Source of the DNA: Ciona intestinalis | Lineage: Eukaryota > Chordata > Ascidiacea > Phlebobranchia > Cionidae | Assembly (NCBI RefSeq): GCF_000224145.3 | Contig: NW_004190386.2 | Span: forward strand, 1-64,000 | Direction: 5' to 3' | DNA length: 64,000 nucleotides | Part shown: positions 27,901-34,800 of the stretch, in pieces | Position numbering within the stretch: position 1 is the first letter of the stretch | How the letters are laid out: every line of letters starts with the position of its first letter | Notes under the pieces: model-generated | Seen by the model: only the letters and a program-made list of their open reading frames with translations | The model's database searches: none | What the model was told of the DNA's origin: nothing | Made by a program: the position numbers and the translations under genes

Positions 27901-30900
27901 ATGTGTTATTTGTTTTCTGTGACAAAAAAAGTCAAAAATTAGAATTAGAAGCGGTTGATTTGCGACATTTTAGTCATTTAATGCGGCTAAATTTATACAT
28001 TTTTTCTAAAAAATGTTTGGTAAGGTAAATAGAAGCTGTTTTACACCTTCCCACAATAGGAAAACACAAACAAAACTTAACAAGTTCGTTTAAACCCATT
28101 GTCAAAGTCACCACTTTTGCTCCATTTTGGACACACATAGACGGCAGTTGTACTACTCGGTGTTTATACGACTCTGATATAGTATACCATATTTAAAAAT
28201 CGCGTTGAAAAATTAAGCTTTTTTAAGATTTCTAAGAACACGGTTACACAATTTTGTAAATATTCTTTGTTTACTACAAAATGAGACAATTAAAGTACAT
28301 AAAAACATATACCATAATACCTTAACCTGCTATATGTAAAATAAACCAAATTATAATAGCAAGAAAACGCGCATAAATATGATGAATATATAAATGTAAC
28401 TCACTTTACCCTCGCGTGGCGGGAAACGACAGTCGTTAAAACACGGGTGTTCTGTTCCATACACCTCGTGCCAGCTTGCGAGTTACCATGTACGTTACAC
28501 GACTTACCGGTTACGTTTGCATGGACACTACCGTCGTCATTGCATAAATTCCCTTCGCAGCATCTAACGTTGCAGCTTACGAGTTCCGCCGATCCGGGGA
28601 TAGCGGATAGCATACCATCGGATAGTAAATCGCACGTCAATCCGTTACACGCAGAAGTAGGTGCGCACGATCCGTACGTTACTTCTCCAGGCGTAACTAG
28701 TAAATTGAAATGGACGTTAAAGGTGTAATAAATAAAATAATGAATGAATGAATGAATGAAACTTAATTATCCTGGCGTGGCGGGAAAACGGAAGTCGTTA
28801 TAACACAGGTGTTTTGCTTCATACACCACGTGGCCGCTAAACAAACGGTTTGTGGGAGTCGTGAAGATATGGTTTTATAATTCTATGAATGTTCTTTGCT
28901 TACTACTAAATCGGACGAGATAATATACTAAAAGGATGTCCCAACTTCCCTTCTCTGTATATAGTAGGGTGGGGGAAGATGGGACACATTTTGGTTCTAT
29001 TTTCTCGTTTTTAGTATTAAACATAGAACATTCAAAGAATTATAAAACCCTAACCTTGCGACACCCATAGACGGTTGTTAATTGTTTAAACACGATCGAG
29101 ATATTGGGATATTATGTGCTAAAGGTGTCCCATATTCCCCCACCCTACTATATGTATATGTTTTAAGCATTACCTGGTCGCCCTTGTAGGCTAATGCTAA
29201 CCGCCGCTGTAACAAACAAACAGCTCGAGTCAGGAGTACAGACTTGTTCTGAGACTTGGTTCATAATAACATCGGCATCTGCACGCACTCGTATTATGGT
29301 ATTGCACTTCAGTACTTCGGGCGTAGGTGGCGGGGTGTCTGGGCCGTTACATAAGTCCCCTTGGCAGCAGTTCAGGTTGCATTCTGCGAGCTGAGGGTTG
29401 CCAGGTAAAGCCGCGAGCATTCCGGACCCAGTAAGCTGCTCACAGGTCAAGGTAGGACAAGCCGATGAAGAAATACAAGCGCCATATACGATGGTGCCAG
29501 AAACTGTATAAGAATAGATGAATGTAACTTGTTTATACTTCTTTGCAGGGTAACAACAGTCTTTATAACACAGGTGTTCTGTTTCATGCACCTCGTGCTC
29601 AGTTTTAAGTTATGAATGAATGGAACTAACGACAGCCGTTATAACACGAGAGAACGAATGTAACTTAATCATCCCGCCTGGTGGGGAATTGATAGTCGTT
29701 ATAACACGACTGTTCTGTTTCATACACCTCATGCCCGCTTACGCTTTACCACGTATAAAAAAGCCCGAAAGTGTACTCTGACTTTCAAGACCAGTTATAT
29801 AGCGGTTTTGCCTAAGGATAGAAAAAAATAACTGGATTATGTACACGACTGAATCATCTATGCGCCAGACACTGTGTTCAAATATGTTACAATTTAGAAA
29901 TAATTATACCACCGACTACGAGTTACCACATATGTGATTTTGTGGGTGGCCGAATTTTTAGATTTTTTTTCGTGTATAGCCAATAATTTAGACAGCCCAT
30001 AGGAAACTACGGGGTAAGACAAATTGGGGTTAAGTGTCTTGCTAAACACATGCGCCGTACTACTATAGTAGCGTTAAGCCTTACCGCGTTTAGAGCAAAT
30101 TATTATCAAATTTCATATTTAATGAACGAGTTGTTCACAAACAATATCCTACATTTTCTAATTGTGTTTTAAAATTCCACAACGCTCGTTTAGAGTCGTG
30201 AGGATAAGGTTATGTAATTCTGTAAACATCCTTCACTTGGTGGTAAAAAAAATAAAAATTTACAGAATCATATAACTGTATCCTCACGACTCTAAAAGGA
30301 CGTAGTTAACTTTTAAAAACAAGATCAGAAAATATACGATACTATGTGCTATAACGCCATTCAATTCCAACGGTACTATAACACGGACAGTTTTAAATAC
30401 AAATAATACCTGTATTCCCTCCTACTGTCATATCCACAGTCGCATTCATGTGCAAGCAGCTAGACTCTGCCGGGCATTGCTGTTCAGCGTTTTGATCCAA
30501 AACTACGTTCCCGTCGGACGTAACGTGTATAATGGAGTTACATCTTATGCCTGTAAAGTGCAAAAGGGTTAATATGGTATTATAATAACGCTGGTGTCTT
30601 CTTATACACTAGACGTACATGGTGTATTCATACACCCCATGCTCACTGTTGAGTTATAACATGGGTGTCTGCTTATGCACCAGACACACATGGTGTATTC
30701 ATACACCTCATGCTCACTGTTGAGTTATAACATGGGTGTCTTCTTATACACCAGACACACATGGTGTATTCATACACCTCATGCTCACTGTTGAGTTATA
30801 ACATGGGTGTTTTCTTATACACCAGTGACACATGGTGTATTCATACACCCCATGCTCACTGTCGAGTTATAACATGAGTGTCTTCTTATACACCAGACAC

Positions 30901-31402
30901 ACATGGTGTATTCACACACCTCATTCTCACTGTCGAGTTGTAACATGGGTGACTTCTTATACACCAGACACAAATGGTGTATTCATACACGTACTAATGC
31001 TCACTGTCGAGTTATAACAAGGGTGTCTTCTTATACACCAGACACACATGGTGTATTCATACACCTCATGCTCATTGTCGAGTTATAACATGGGTGTCTT
31101 CTTATACACCAGACACACATGGTGTATATTTTCCTATCATAAGTTTTAAAACCAAAATATTCATAAAACTAAGTAATCAATTAAAACGATTTCCGTAACT
31201 AAAAAATGTAATATTTAAATACTATGACAAAAAATACTCTATAACGTTAACAGGTATAGGTGTTTTTATTCAAAAGGAAAAATGGGATACAATTATAATA
31301 CATACGTTCGTCCAAATCTGTAATATCACTGCCGAGATTTTGACTTGTAACCCTTCCTATTATAACAAAGCAATACCAGAGAAAACTGGGAAAACGCAGC
31401 AT
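323..31402 (-). CDS. Gene 1: secreted or cell-surface protein with signal peptide, two LU domains and at least 14 CUB domains (3' end outside window)
   Basis: This multi-exon gene reads right to left. Exons in coding order are: 31402-31306 (signal peptide); 30550-30410, 29503-29174, 28696-28508 (two Ly6/uPAR domains); linkers 27262-27236 and 26689-26675; then 14 CUB domains, each an A exon plus a B exon, with intervening linkers. All lengths fit: A exons are 2 mod 3, B exons 1 mod 3, linkers and LU exons multiples of 3 with phase 1 at both ends. The frame stays open for about 6.1 kb of coding sequence (about 2,040 codons). The first exon gives a hydrophobic leader, so the product should enter the secretory pathway. 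CUB and LU domains are protein-protein or ligand-binding modules with no enzymatic role. No catalytic domain, transmembrane segment or stop codon is seen before the window edge, so the C-terminus is unknown. I do not recognise a named orthologue. One linker exon (near 6453) has an unresolved 5' boundary. Function is not assignable beyond adhesion or recognition as an inference. Confidence 0.85.
1057..1254. mobile_element. ~195-bp inverted-repeat MITE (TAGTAGGGTGGGG family)
   Basis: The family has inverted ends TATAGTAGGGTGGGGGAAGA / its complement, with an interior containing TTTGGTAGTAAACAAAGAAC, CGTATCCTCACGACTCCCAT and TTGTTTAAAACACGATCAGG. No coding capacity; TA-rich junctions. This copy sits between gene 1 CUB 14 and its linker exon. 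Confidence 0.72.
1610..2466 (-). CDS. Gene 1 CUB domain 13
   Basis: Exon A is 2466-2288 (179 nt) and exon B is 1754-1610 (145 nt). Exon A opens LCGFDAQAT, has SPGYPENYANS, CRWML and ends CCDKLK. Exon B begins VFDGNTELR and holds QSDSSRTGPGF. Upstream linker exon: 2961-2926 (36 nt; TETVTNVTSRT, with a possible N-glycosylation site). Confidence 0.86.
1911..2200 (-). mobile_element. tRNA-derived SINE copy
   Basis: Minus orientation: tail side AATGTAACTT at left and tRNA-like head ending CACGGCGC at right. Lies between gene 1 CUB 13 exons B and A. Confidence 0.7.
3553..3746. mobile_element. MITE, TAGTAGGGTGGGG family
   Basis: Complete copy with both inverted ends (ACAGTAGGGTGGGGGAAG and CCCCCACCCTACTATA), upstream of CUB 12 exon B. 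Confidence 0.75.
3793..4409 (-). CDS. Gene 1 CUB domain 12
   Basis: Exon A is 4409-4231 (179 nt) and exon B is 3934-3793 (142 nt). Exon A opens TCGFERLAS, has SPGYPGRYGPS, CRWVL and ends CCDSLE. Exon B begins VLDGTNQLA and holds TSDGSVALNGF. Upstream linker exon: 4798-4778 (21 nt; TNDTGF). Confidence 0.86.
5131..6076 (-). CDS. Gene 1 CUB domain 11
   Basis: Exon A is 6076-5889 (188 nt) and exon B is 5272-5131 (142 nt). Exon A opens ISCGFNAMAS, has SPNYPNPYPNG, CVWQL and ends CCDYLR. Exon B begins VSEGGVIIE and holds HSDTSVNGQGF. The intervening intron holds a minus-orientation SINE copy. Confidence 0.86.
5297..5582 (-). mobile_element. tRNA-derived SINE copy
   Basis: Minus orientation copy in the intron within CUB 11 of gene 1. 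Recognised by TTAGTGACCACTTGG, TTGCCCAAAGACACA and the head GCGCTAACCACTTTG. Confidence 0.65.
6453..6515 (-). CDS. Gene 1 linker exon between CUB 10 and CUB 11, 5' boundary unresolved
   Basis: There is a clear donor at 6451-6452 (sense ACAACAG then GTAAAA). Upstream of it in phase 1 lies an open Thr-rich stretch (TLPTSLTLTTTISSMFTT), like the other linkers. No AG acceptor in the right phase is present. The only AG nearby, in the adjoining 71-bp minisatellite, would put a stop in frame. The exon's 5' end may have been changed by the repeat, or the true site may lie elsewhere. Confidence 0.45.
6511..7061 (-). repeat. 71-bp minisatellite array
   Basis: About seven units of 71 bp built from GAGCATGAGGTGTATGAATA, CACCATGTGTGTCTGGTGTA and TAAGAAGACACCCATGTTAT. 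It touches the linker exon at 6453 on one side and ends 12 bp before CUB 10 exon B on the other. Confidence 0.9.
7074..7805 (-). CDS. Gene 1 CUB domain 10
   Basis: Exon A is 7805-7624 (182 nt) and exon B is 7209-7074 (136 nt). Exon A opens PPCGFEAIAN, has SPNWPANYENS, CRWTI and ends CCDYLE. Exon B begins VTIDNGAPQ and holds HTDGSVQRQGF. The donor is taken at GTGGGT because that restores phase 1. Upstream linker exon: 8226-8185 (42 nt). Confidence 0.84.
8268..8455. repeat. 29-bp tandem repeat
   Basis: About six units of ACATGAAATAACTGACTTGT plus TTAGACATT. The last unit ends at the CUB 9 exon B donor. Confidence 0.88.
8464..9485 (-). CDS. Gene 1 CUB domain 9
   Basis: Exon A is 9485-9301 (185 nt) and exon B is 8602-8464 (139 nt). 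Exon A opens SPCGFEATAS, has SPNWPGGYPSS, CEWTV and ends CCDYLQ. Exon B begins IKDGQNIEL and holds RSDGSVQRDGF. Upstream linker exon: 10006-9968 (39 nt; PPPTTMPP). The intron carries a MITE (8928-9125) and a hybrid SINE/minisatellite segment. Confidence 0.86.
8928..9125. mobile_element. MITE, TAGTAGGGTGGGG family (diverged)
   Basis: Interior TTTGATAGTAAAGAAAAAAT and CGTATCCTCACAATTCCCAT are recognisable. The ends have drifted (ACAGTAGGGTA, CTTACCCAACAGTA). Confidence 0.6.
10021..10787 (+). repeat. 71-bp minisatellite array
   Basis: About ten to eleven units in the opposite orientation to the 6511 array, ending about 20 bp before CUB 8 exon B. Variant positions (TCTAATACACC, TTCTTATTCACC) recur in alternate units. 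Confidence 0.9.
10809..11585 (-). CDS. Gene 1 CUB domain 8
   Basis: Exon A is 11585-11392 (194 nt) and exon B is 10980-10809 (172 nt). Exon A opens TEYCGAES, has SYGYPNNYANS, CFWTI and ends CCDRLY. Exon B begins IYDSAEKIQ and holds SSDTSLYSFAGF. The long B exon links it with CUB 4-7. Upstream linker exon: 12445-12392 (54 nt; ends in four Thr). Confidence 0.86.
11638..11999 (+). mobile_element. tRNA-derived SINE copy interrupted by assembly gap
   Basis: The head CGGCGCCATGGTGTAGTGG gives the best A-box match in the window. The B-box-like TGGGTTCAAAGCTTG follows. The body is broken by the N run 11796-11851 and the tail resumes to the ATTC end. Confidence 0.75.
12033..12366 (-). mobile_element. 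tRNA-derived SINE copy
   Basis: Minus orientation copy with a complete head (AACTGTGCTACGGCGCC at its right end) next to the plus copy at 11638-11999. The two face each other tail to tail. Confidence 0.7.
12866..13652 (-). CDS. Gene 1 CUB domain 7 (shifted internal intron)
   Basis: Exon A is 13652-13444 (209 nt) and exon B is 13034-12866 (169 nt). Exon A has LPTFPNNYNSN, CWWTV and ends CCDILYVLD, three codons further than in every other domain. Exon B correspondingly starts ARSRNES without the usual VYDG-type opening, so the reading frame is intact across a donor moved by 9 nt. Exon B holds QTDSSIQHSGF. Upstream linker exon: 14101-14042 (60 nt, Thr-rich). Confidence 0.86.
13072..13410 (+). 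repeat. 71-bp minisatellite array
   Basis: About three full and two partial units between CUB 7 exons B and A. Confidence 0.88.
13736..14013 (-). mobile_element. tRNA-derived SINE copy
   Basis: Minus orientation copy in the intron between gene 1 CUB 7 exon A and its upstream linker. Has TTAGTGACCACTGGG and TTGCCCAAGGACACA, with a decayed head. Confidence 0.65.
14321..14499. mobile_element. MITE, TAGTAGGGTGGGG family
   Basis: Nearly complete copy directly following a truncated copy at about 14149-14285. Both are inside one gene 1 intron. Confidence 0.68.
14527..15156 (-). CDS. Gene 1 CUB domain 6
   Basis: Exon A is 15156-14963 (194 nt) and exon B is 14695-14527 (169 nt). Exon A has LPSYPNDYDPN, CWWTI and ends CCDFLY. 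Exon B begins IYNSEGQTD and holds HTDTSVGKRGF. It is very similar to CUB 7 in exon A (YLQLP versus YIQLP, RLDFVDF in both). Upstream linker exon: 15718-15683 (36 nt). The intron between that linker and CUB 5 holds the hAT-like insertion. Confidence 0.87.
14722..14930 (+). repeat. 71-bp minisatellite array
   Basis: About three units between CUB 6 exons B and A, starting about 27 bp from exon B. Confidence 0.88.
15349..15655 (-). mobile_element. tRNA-derived SINE copy
   Basis: Minus orientation copy beginning after an ATGAATAAATAAATGAATG tail and ending in AACTGTGCCACTGCG. Lies upstream of the 15683-15718 linker exon. Confidence 0.65.
15738..16442. mobile_element. Probable non-autonomous hAT-type element with 8-bp target duplication
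   Basis: The ends are TAGAGGTCGACCGATAT (left) and the complement of TAGAGACCGACCGATATC (right), an imperfect terminal inverted repeat. Both sides are flanked by ATAAGGTT (15730-15737 and 16443-16450), an 8-bp direct repeat typical of hAT transposition. Sub-terminal sequence is full of CCGATA/TATCGG palindromes. The middle is a minisatellite, and part is lost in the N run 16343-16392. No transposase frame is present. The element lies in a gene 1 intron upstream of CUB 5. Confidence 0.72.
15835..16320. repeat. 23-bp tandem repeat inside the hAT-like element
   Basis: Units of TAGTTTGACCTTTACGTGCG plus TCG are repeated over a dozen times. Flanking variants contain GTCCACGTGCG, which has the E-box CACGTG. 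Confidence 0.85.
16471..16925 (+). repeat. 71-bp minisatellite array, most homogeneous
   Basis: About six and a half units; four consecutive ones are almost identical at exactly 71-bp spacing (16533, 16604, 16675). The array ends about 40 bp before CUB 5 exon B. Confidence 0.92.
16965..17688 (-). CDS. Gene 1 CUB domain 5
   Basis: Exon A is 17688-17495 (194 nt) and exon B is 17133-16965 (169 nt). Exon A has SPNYPSNYPNH, CWYAF and ends CCDRIV. Exon B begins LYNSINETYD and holds TSDRSLRRQGF. It belongs to the CUB 4-7 subgroup, recognisable by 169-nt B exons with an insert after the first strand. The upstream linker exon 18375-18325 (51 nt) encodes a Pro/Thr-rich stretch. Confidence 0.87.
17148..17425. 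repeat. 29-bp tandem repeat, opposite orientation
   Basis: About nine units of TTATTTCATGTAATGTCTAA plus ACAAGTCAG, the complement of the array at 8268. It lies directly upstream in transcription of CUB 5 exon B. A single unit also occurs at about 51633. Confidence 0.88.
17825..18302 (+). repeat. SINE head fused to a 71-bp minisatellite array
   Basis: A plus-orientation SINE head (17833-17923: GGTGGATTAATGGTTAGCC through GTATGTATCCTTGG) runs directly into about five minisatellite units (17923-18302) with no intervening sequence. Confidence 0.82.
19217..20107 (-). CDS. Gene 1 CUB domain 4
   Basis: Exon A is 20107-19917 (191 nt) and exon B is 19385-19217 (169 nt). Exon A has LPNHPENYLHN, a CWWFI core and ends CCDKLK. 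Exon B begins VYDSAVRTN and holds ASDASV, but the usual GF pair near the end is replaced by SPI. Three linker exons precede it: 21306-21280 (27 nt), 20914-20891 (24 nt) and 20597-20577 (21 nt). This is the largest linker set in the gene. Confidence 0.84.
19430..19624. mobile_element. MITE, TAGTAGGGTGGGG family
   Basis: Complete copy in the reverse orientation of the interior, between CUB 4 exons B and A. Confidence 0.72.
20205..20500 (-). mobile_element. tRNA-derived SINE copy
   Basis: Minus orientation copy with a well preserved middle (TTGCCCAAGGACACATATG) and a truncated head. Confidence 0.65.
21025..21285 (-). repeat. Tandem triplication of the SINE tRNA-like head (93-bp unit)
   Basis: CAATGGTAGCAGCG recurs at 21032, 21125 and 21218, exactly 93 bp apart. 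The whole unit (B-box region, A-box region, then ACGTCAGAAAAATACTCCAA) is copied nearly perfectly between the first two, with a third truncated copy ending near the linker exon 21280-21306. Confidence 0.8.
21624..21815. mobile_element. MITE, TAGTAGGGTGGGG family
   Basis: Complete copy, about 40 bp from CUB 3 exon B. A half copy lies at about 22440-22543 in the next intron. Confidence 0.72.
21854..22770 (-). CDS. Gene 1 CUB domain 3
   Basis: Exon A is 22770-22595 (176 nt) and exon B is 21998-21854 (145 nt). Exon A opens CGQNIIASDVIQ, has CEWNIQTESGYK and ends CCDQIK. Exon B begins LYEGTERVK and holds TSDGSVEYKGF. It is a close paralogue of CUB 2. The upstream linkers are two 27-nt Thr-rich exons at 23670-23644 and 23196-23170. 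Confidence 0.87.
22793..23088 (-). mobile_element. tRNA-derived SINE copy
   Basis: Minus orientation copy starting in an AATGAATGAATG tail just upstream of gene 1 CUB 3 exon A. Head partly preserved (GCTCTAACCACTTTG). Confidence 0.68.
23426..23618. mobile_element. MITE, TAGTAGGGTGGGG family (diverged)
   Basis: Recognisable ends and interior in the intron between two linker exons of gene 1. Confidence 0.62.
24193..24887 (-). CDS. Gene 1 CUB domain 2
   Basis: Exon A is 24887-24712 (176 nt) and exon B is 24337-24193 (145 nt). Exon A opens DCKQNITASDVVQ, has TPNYP and CEWNIQTETGYQ, and ends CCDKLT. Exon B begins LYEGSEQVG and holds TSDGSVQYKGF. It is nearly identical to CUB 3 in both exons and in exon lengths, which shows a recent duplication. 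Upstream linker exon: 25274-25251 (24 nt). Confidence 0.87.
24358..24690 (-). mobile_element. tRNA-derived SINE copy
   Basis: Minus orientation copy within the CUB 2 intron, ending in AACTGTGCTACGGCC about 20 bp from exon A of that domain. Confidence 0.68.
25310..25705. repeat. ~135-bp tandem repeat
   Basis: Three units marked by TTGTCAAACATAGGGAACCT and AGCAGGGTAAAATCTGGGGT, within the CUB 1/CUB 2 intron next to exon B. Confidence 0.85.
25720..26232 (-). CDS. Gene 1 CUB domain 1
   Basis: Exon A is 26232-26048 (185 nt) and exon B is 25858-25720 (139 nt). Exon A opens with DCNYVYN and holds ITSPNYPENYNN, the CxW motif (ACSWTI) and ends CCDTLS. Exon B begins YMGGQS and holds the SDSS motif followed by GFW. 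Exon B contains no cysteine. An intron holding only AT-rich sequence and the ~135-bp tandem repeat separates it from CUB 2. Confidence 0.86.
26675..27262 (-). CDS. Gene 1 linker exons between LU 2 and CUB 1
   Basis: There are two very short phase 1-1 exons: 27262-27236 (27 nt; VVAPTPPTE-like, Pro/Thr-rich) and 26689-26675 (15 nt; SGAA). Both have a good acceptor (TATAG, TACAG) and a GT donor. The 15-nt exon is the smallest called here and is the less certain of the two, because it rests only on splice sites and phase. Confidence 0.55.
28508..29270 (-). CDS. Gene 1 LU domain 2
   Basis: The N-terminal half is the 3' part of exon 29503-29174, beginning KCNTIIRVRADADV. The C-terminal half is exon 28696-28508 (189 nt, phase 1-1). 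The ten-cysteine pattern ends RCCEGNLCN, the LU signature. It is clearly paralogous to LU 1: the same GSC/GAC, ACxxLTC and SDGML/SGML blocks, and the same mid-domain intron position. The exon ends with a short spacer containing HANVT, a potential N-glycosylation site. The intron that should separate LU 1 from LU 2 is absent, so the two halves are fused in one 330-nt exon. Confidence 0.82.
28960..29152. mobile_element. MITE, TAGTAGGGTGGGG family, next to an inverted half copy
   Basis: Complete copy ending 22 bp before LU exon 29174-29503. The inverted right half of another copy precedes it at about 28838-28957. Confidence 0.72.
29174..30550 (-). CDS. Gene 1 LU domain 1 (Ly6/uPAR three-finger fold)
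   Basis: The N-terminal half is exon 30550-30410 (141 nt). The C-terminal half is the first part of exon 29503-29174 (330 nt). Ten cysteines are spaced as in LU domains, ending in the diagnostic NCCQGDLCN motif (two adjacent Cys, then Cys-Asn). The domain begins RCNSII and contains ACPTLTCEQL. A Pro-rich spacer (PDTPPPTPE) follows inside the same exon and leads straight into LU domain 2. Family knowledge: LU domains are extracellular and often GPI-anchored ligand-binding units. Here the domain sits at the N-terminus of a large protein, so a GPI anchor directly after it is excluded. Confidence 0.82.
30585..31130 (+). repeat. 71-bp minisatellite array
   Basis: About seven and a half units in the first gene 1 intron, between the signal exon and LU exon 1. 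Confidence 0.9.
31306..31402 (-). CDS. Gene 1 exon 1: start codon and signal peptide
   Basis: The coding part is 97 nt. It begins with ATG at 31402 and ends in phase 1 before a GTATGT donor. The peptide starts MLRFPSFLWYCFVIIG, with a basic residue at position 3 and a hydrophobic core, followed by RVTSQ, a plausible cleavage region. The last base joins GC of the next exon to make Arg. This start is preferred because it gives a signal peptide in frame with the first LU exon. Upstream in sense direction lie two AG sites (plus-strand CT at 31449-31450 and 31412-31413). Either could serve as a leader-exon or spliced-leader acceptor. Confidence 0.8.
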
Positions 31403-31624
31403 TTTTTATAACTGCGATACACCCAGAAAATTTGCTTAACTTTTCTATCTAAAATGTAATAAATGTTAAACATATTTTGAGTTAATGCTATACAATAAAA
31501 CTACAAAACAAAATTTTAAGTCGTTAGCGCGTATGCCTTTTACCAAGAGGTGGCGGGTTCAAGGCTCGTCGCTGCTACCACTGCATAATTTTATTTAAAT
31601 TCGCATTTCAAATATGGGTATGTT

Positions 31625-31820
31625 ATATAGTAGGGTGGGAGAAGATGGGACACCTTTAGCACATAATATCTAAATATTCTGATCGAGTTTTAAACAATTA
31701 ACAACGGTCAACGGAAGTCGTGACGATACGGTTTTATAATTCTTTGAATTTTCTGCTTTTTCTTCCTAATGGAACGAGAAAATAGAATGAAAATGTGTAT
31801 TTCCCCCTACCCTACTATAT
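31625..31820. mobile_element. MITE, TAGTAGGGTGGGG family
   Basis: Complete copy just upstream of the gene 1 start. Other intact intergenic copies are 32274-32460, 34410-34606, 35662-35859, 36410-36606, 36800-36994 and 38944-39134. Confidence 0.72.
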
Positions 31821-34800
31821 ATTCGTTTTGCGATTTTTTTAAATGAACGCCATTTAAAACCTGTTTCGTTATCGGTGTACAGTATACAAAGCGTAATTTT
31901 ACGCACGCAAAATTCTGCGTTGCGGTAATACACAAAAACAAATAAAACAGACATTCCTGAAAACCAGTGGTTTAGCGGTTACGTTTTTATTTGAACATTT
32001 ACTTATGTAGTAGTATCCATAGCGTGTTTTGAACGGCTGTTGTTTTGCTGCTTTTTATACTGTACCGTAAATTTAGCAGCCACGCTTTTTTTGACATTTT
32101 TACTCAAGTAGTAATAGACATGCAAAATGCACTATAGTAGTTACTGACCAAAAATAGCTGACGTAGCGTGCGTATAACGGCCGCCTTTTCATTGCTAACT
32201 ATTTTTTTGCTATTTTAATTAATCTGAATTTCGTTACCGTATTCGAAGAAATAAATAAAAAAACATGTTAAGTTATAGTAGGGTGGGGGAAGATGGGACA
32301 CCTTTTCATTCCATTTTCTCGTTCCATTTGGTAGTAAACAACGAACATTCTAAAAAATATAAAACGACTCCCATAGACCGTTGTTAATTGTTTAAAACAC
32401 GATCCGGATATTTAAATATTACGCGTTATAAAAAGTGTCCCGTTTTTCCCAACCCATATATGTGATTTTATATTAATCTAAATTACTGTATAGGCACACT
32501 GTGAAAAACCCTCTTAAAAAACTAATCTTTTAAAATTAACAAAAACGGCTGAAAACTGTCCTAGTATAAAATTGACTGTTTAGACTATATACGCCGCGAC
32601 ACGTCATACTGCAGTTTTACGATCAGTATTTTCCCAACAGCGTGGTATTAGCTCAAATTCTGCTATTTAGATAGCGCTTTACATACACCTAATCGGCATA
32701 TCACTAGCATAGTTATCCTGCGGCGTTAAAACAACCAATTATTGTATTTCGTTTCATTTTTGTACAGTATAACCGAAAACTTGCGTTTAATGCCAGAAAA
32801 CCTGTTTTTTTTCATTGACATTTTTTTAAATACTAGGTAAAACAGCCACGCTTTTTATCTGACGCTCTTTTCAACACCTTTTATCCATAGCGTGTTTTAA
32901 CAACTGTTGTTTTGCTGTTGGTACCCTTTTCTACTTTGTTTAATTTTTAAGATTATTACCCATGCAGTTAAAATGCTTATTACTCAGTTTTTAACTGGCT
33001 TTCATTTCAACACCTTTTATCCATAGCGTGTTTTAACAACTGTTGTTTTGCTGTTGATAGCCTTCTCTTCGTTCTTTAAGTAATATAATTTTCGTTATCG
33101 CCTTTGAAGATATAAACAACACATTATGTAAGTTATGTTATAACAAATTTCGGCCAAAAATGCAAAAAGGCATTTATAAAAATACCTAATTCTCGCAAAA
33201 ATCACCTAAAACCGCTAACATATGCTAAAGGTAAATAAGTCCAACTTATTTAAAAACAGGTCGCCAGAATACAAAACTTATAGTATAACTGTTTTTCGCT
33301 TCGGTAGACAGTTTTAAATATAGCAAAATCCATCGTTACATCAAGCATTTGTTAAAGTAATACTAATTCAAACAAATTAAAAGCAATATTTAAAAACAAA
33401 TTTCCGGAAAAAACACCTACAGTAGAATGCATTTGTAAAAGTTCCAACAAATTTACAGTAATTTTCAAAAACACCATATTTCCGCAAAAAACACCGTAGA
33501 CCTAACCTGACCTAGCGTATATAAACTTAACATCAAAACCAAATCGTCCAGTGCAATACGCCGGTCTACTCGGAAACAATACAGTCAATTAAACTTACAA
33601 TAAAACTAAAACCGCTGCGTCGGCAATTTGCTTAAACATGCAGAAAATTCAAATTCGAATGCCCCTTATAGCCGCAAATTTCCGCCGGTTCAATTGTATA
33701 TGCCATACTTAAACCTATATTTAATCTTTTAAATTAACCGTATTTTGCCCGTTGGGCGAGTTTTTGTAAATCTAATACAGTACAAGCCTGCAGTTCGTAA
33801 GAGGTCATGCATATAGACTACGTTAAGACACCCATGATAAAGGCACGTTTATATACTTTGTAAATTTGGCCCAAAACCTGTTCTAGCGTATTGCCTAAGG
33901 ACAGAAACAAGACAACACAAATCCGTACACGTCTAGATCTAAACAGGTCTAGAACCCGCACTGCGCTAGTCTGTGGCAATACAATAATATACACAAGACC
34001 AAATGCACGAATTATTTGCCTTTTTCTTCGGTTTCCATTTCACATGCCTGTATTTGCAGTTTTTTGTTGTCACTTCTCGTACGCTACCTTGCAAACATTG
34101 TAACAGGCTTGAAAAGCAAATTAGTTTTTTAAAAGGCGTAAAAACTAAACACAAAAACAGCGACTCTTAAACTTAATACATAAGCGTTACATCCAATACC
34201 AAATTTAACACACACACTGAAGACCTTTCTCTAAATTTAATAAAAAGATTAAAAAGATACCGTTCAAGTTTTACTCCTTTTGCGGTTGAACGTGCGTTGA
34301 CAATAATCCTATACAGCCACTGCCATAAAAGAGCCTACAGCCTTACCGTACTCCAATGTTTTAATATCAAATTAACTGAATACCAATATATCATCACGTT
34401 TAGGCTTTATACAGTAGGGTGGGGGGAGATGGGACACTTTTTCATGCTATTTTCTCGTCCCATTTGGTAGAAAACAAAGAACATTCAAAAAATTGTAAAA
34501 CTGTATCCTCACGGCTCCCATAGACCGCTGTTAATTGTTTAAAACACGATCGGGATATTTAGATATTATGTGCTAAATGTGTCCTACCTCCCCCCACCCT
34601 ACTATAGTTAATACTCCATTCCTATATATACTAATATTAGATCAACTAAATACCATTATTTCAGCACGTTTAGGCTTTATATACCATACTGTCTGATTAT
34701 AAGCAATTCCTATTATAAGTATATTTAGAGTAAGACCTTGCTTTACTAGTAGCACAACCGCTTCTAAGTTACATCAAGATTAAATCGGTTTTGACTTTTC

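Noticed and set aside
27544..28028. Open frames of 65-109 codons in the intron between LU 2 and CUB 1
   Set aside because: Hydrophobic, low-complexity AT-rich translations in both directions with no exon structure and no phase match to gene 1.
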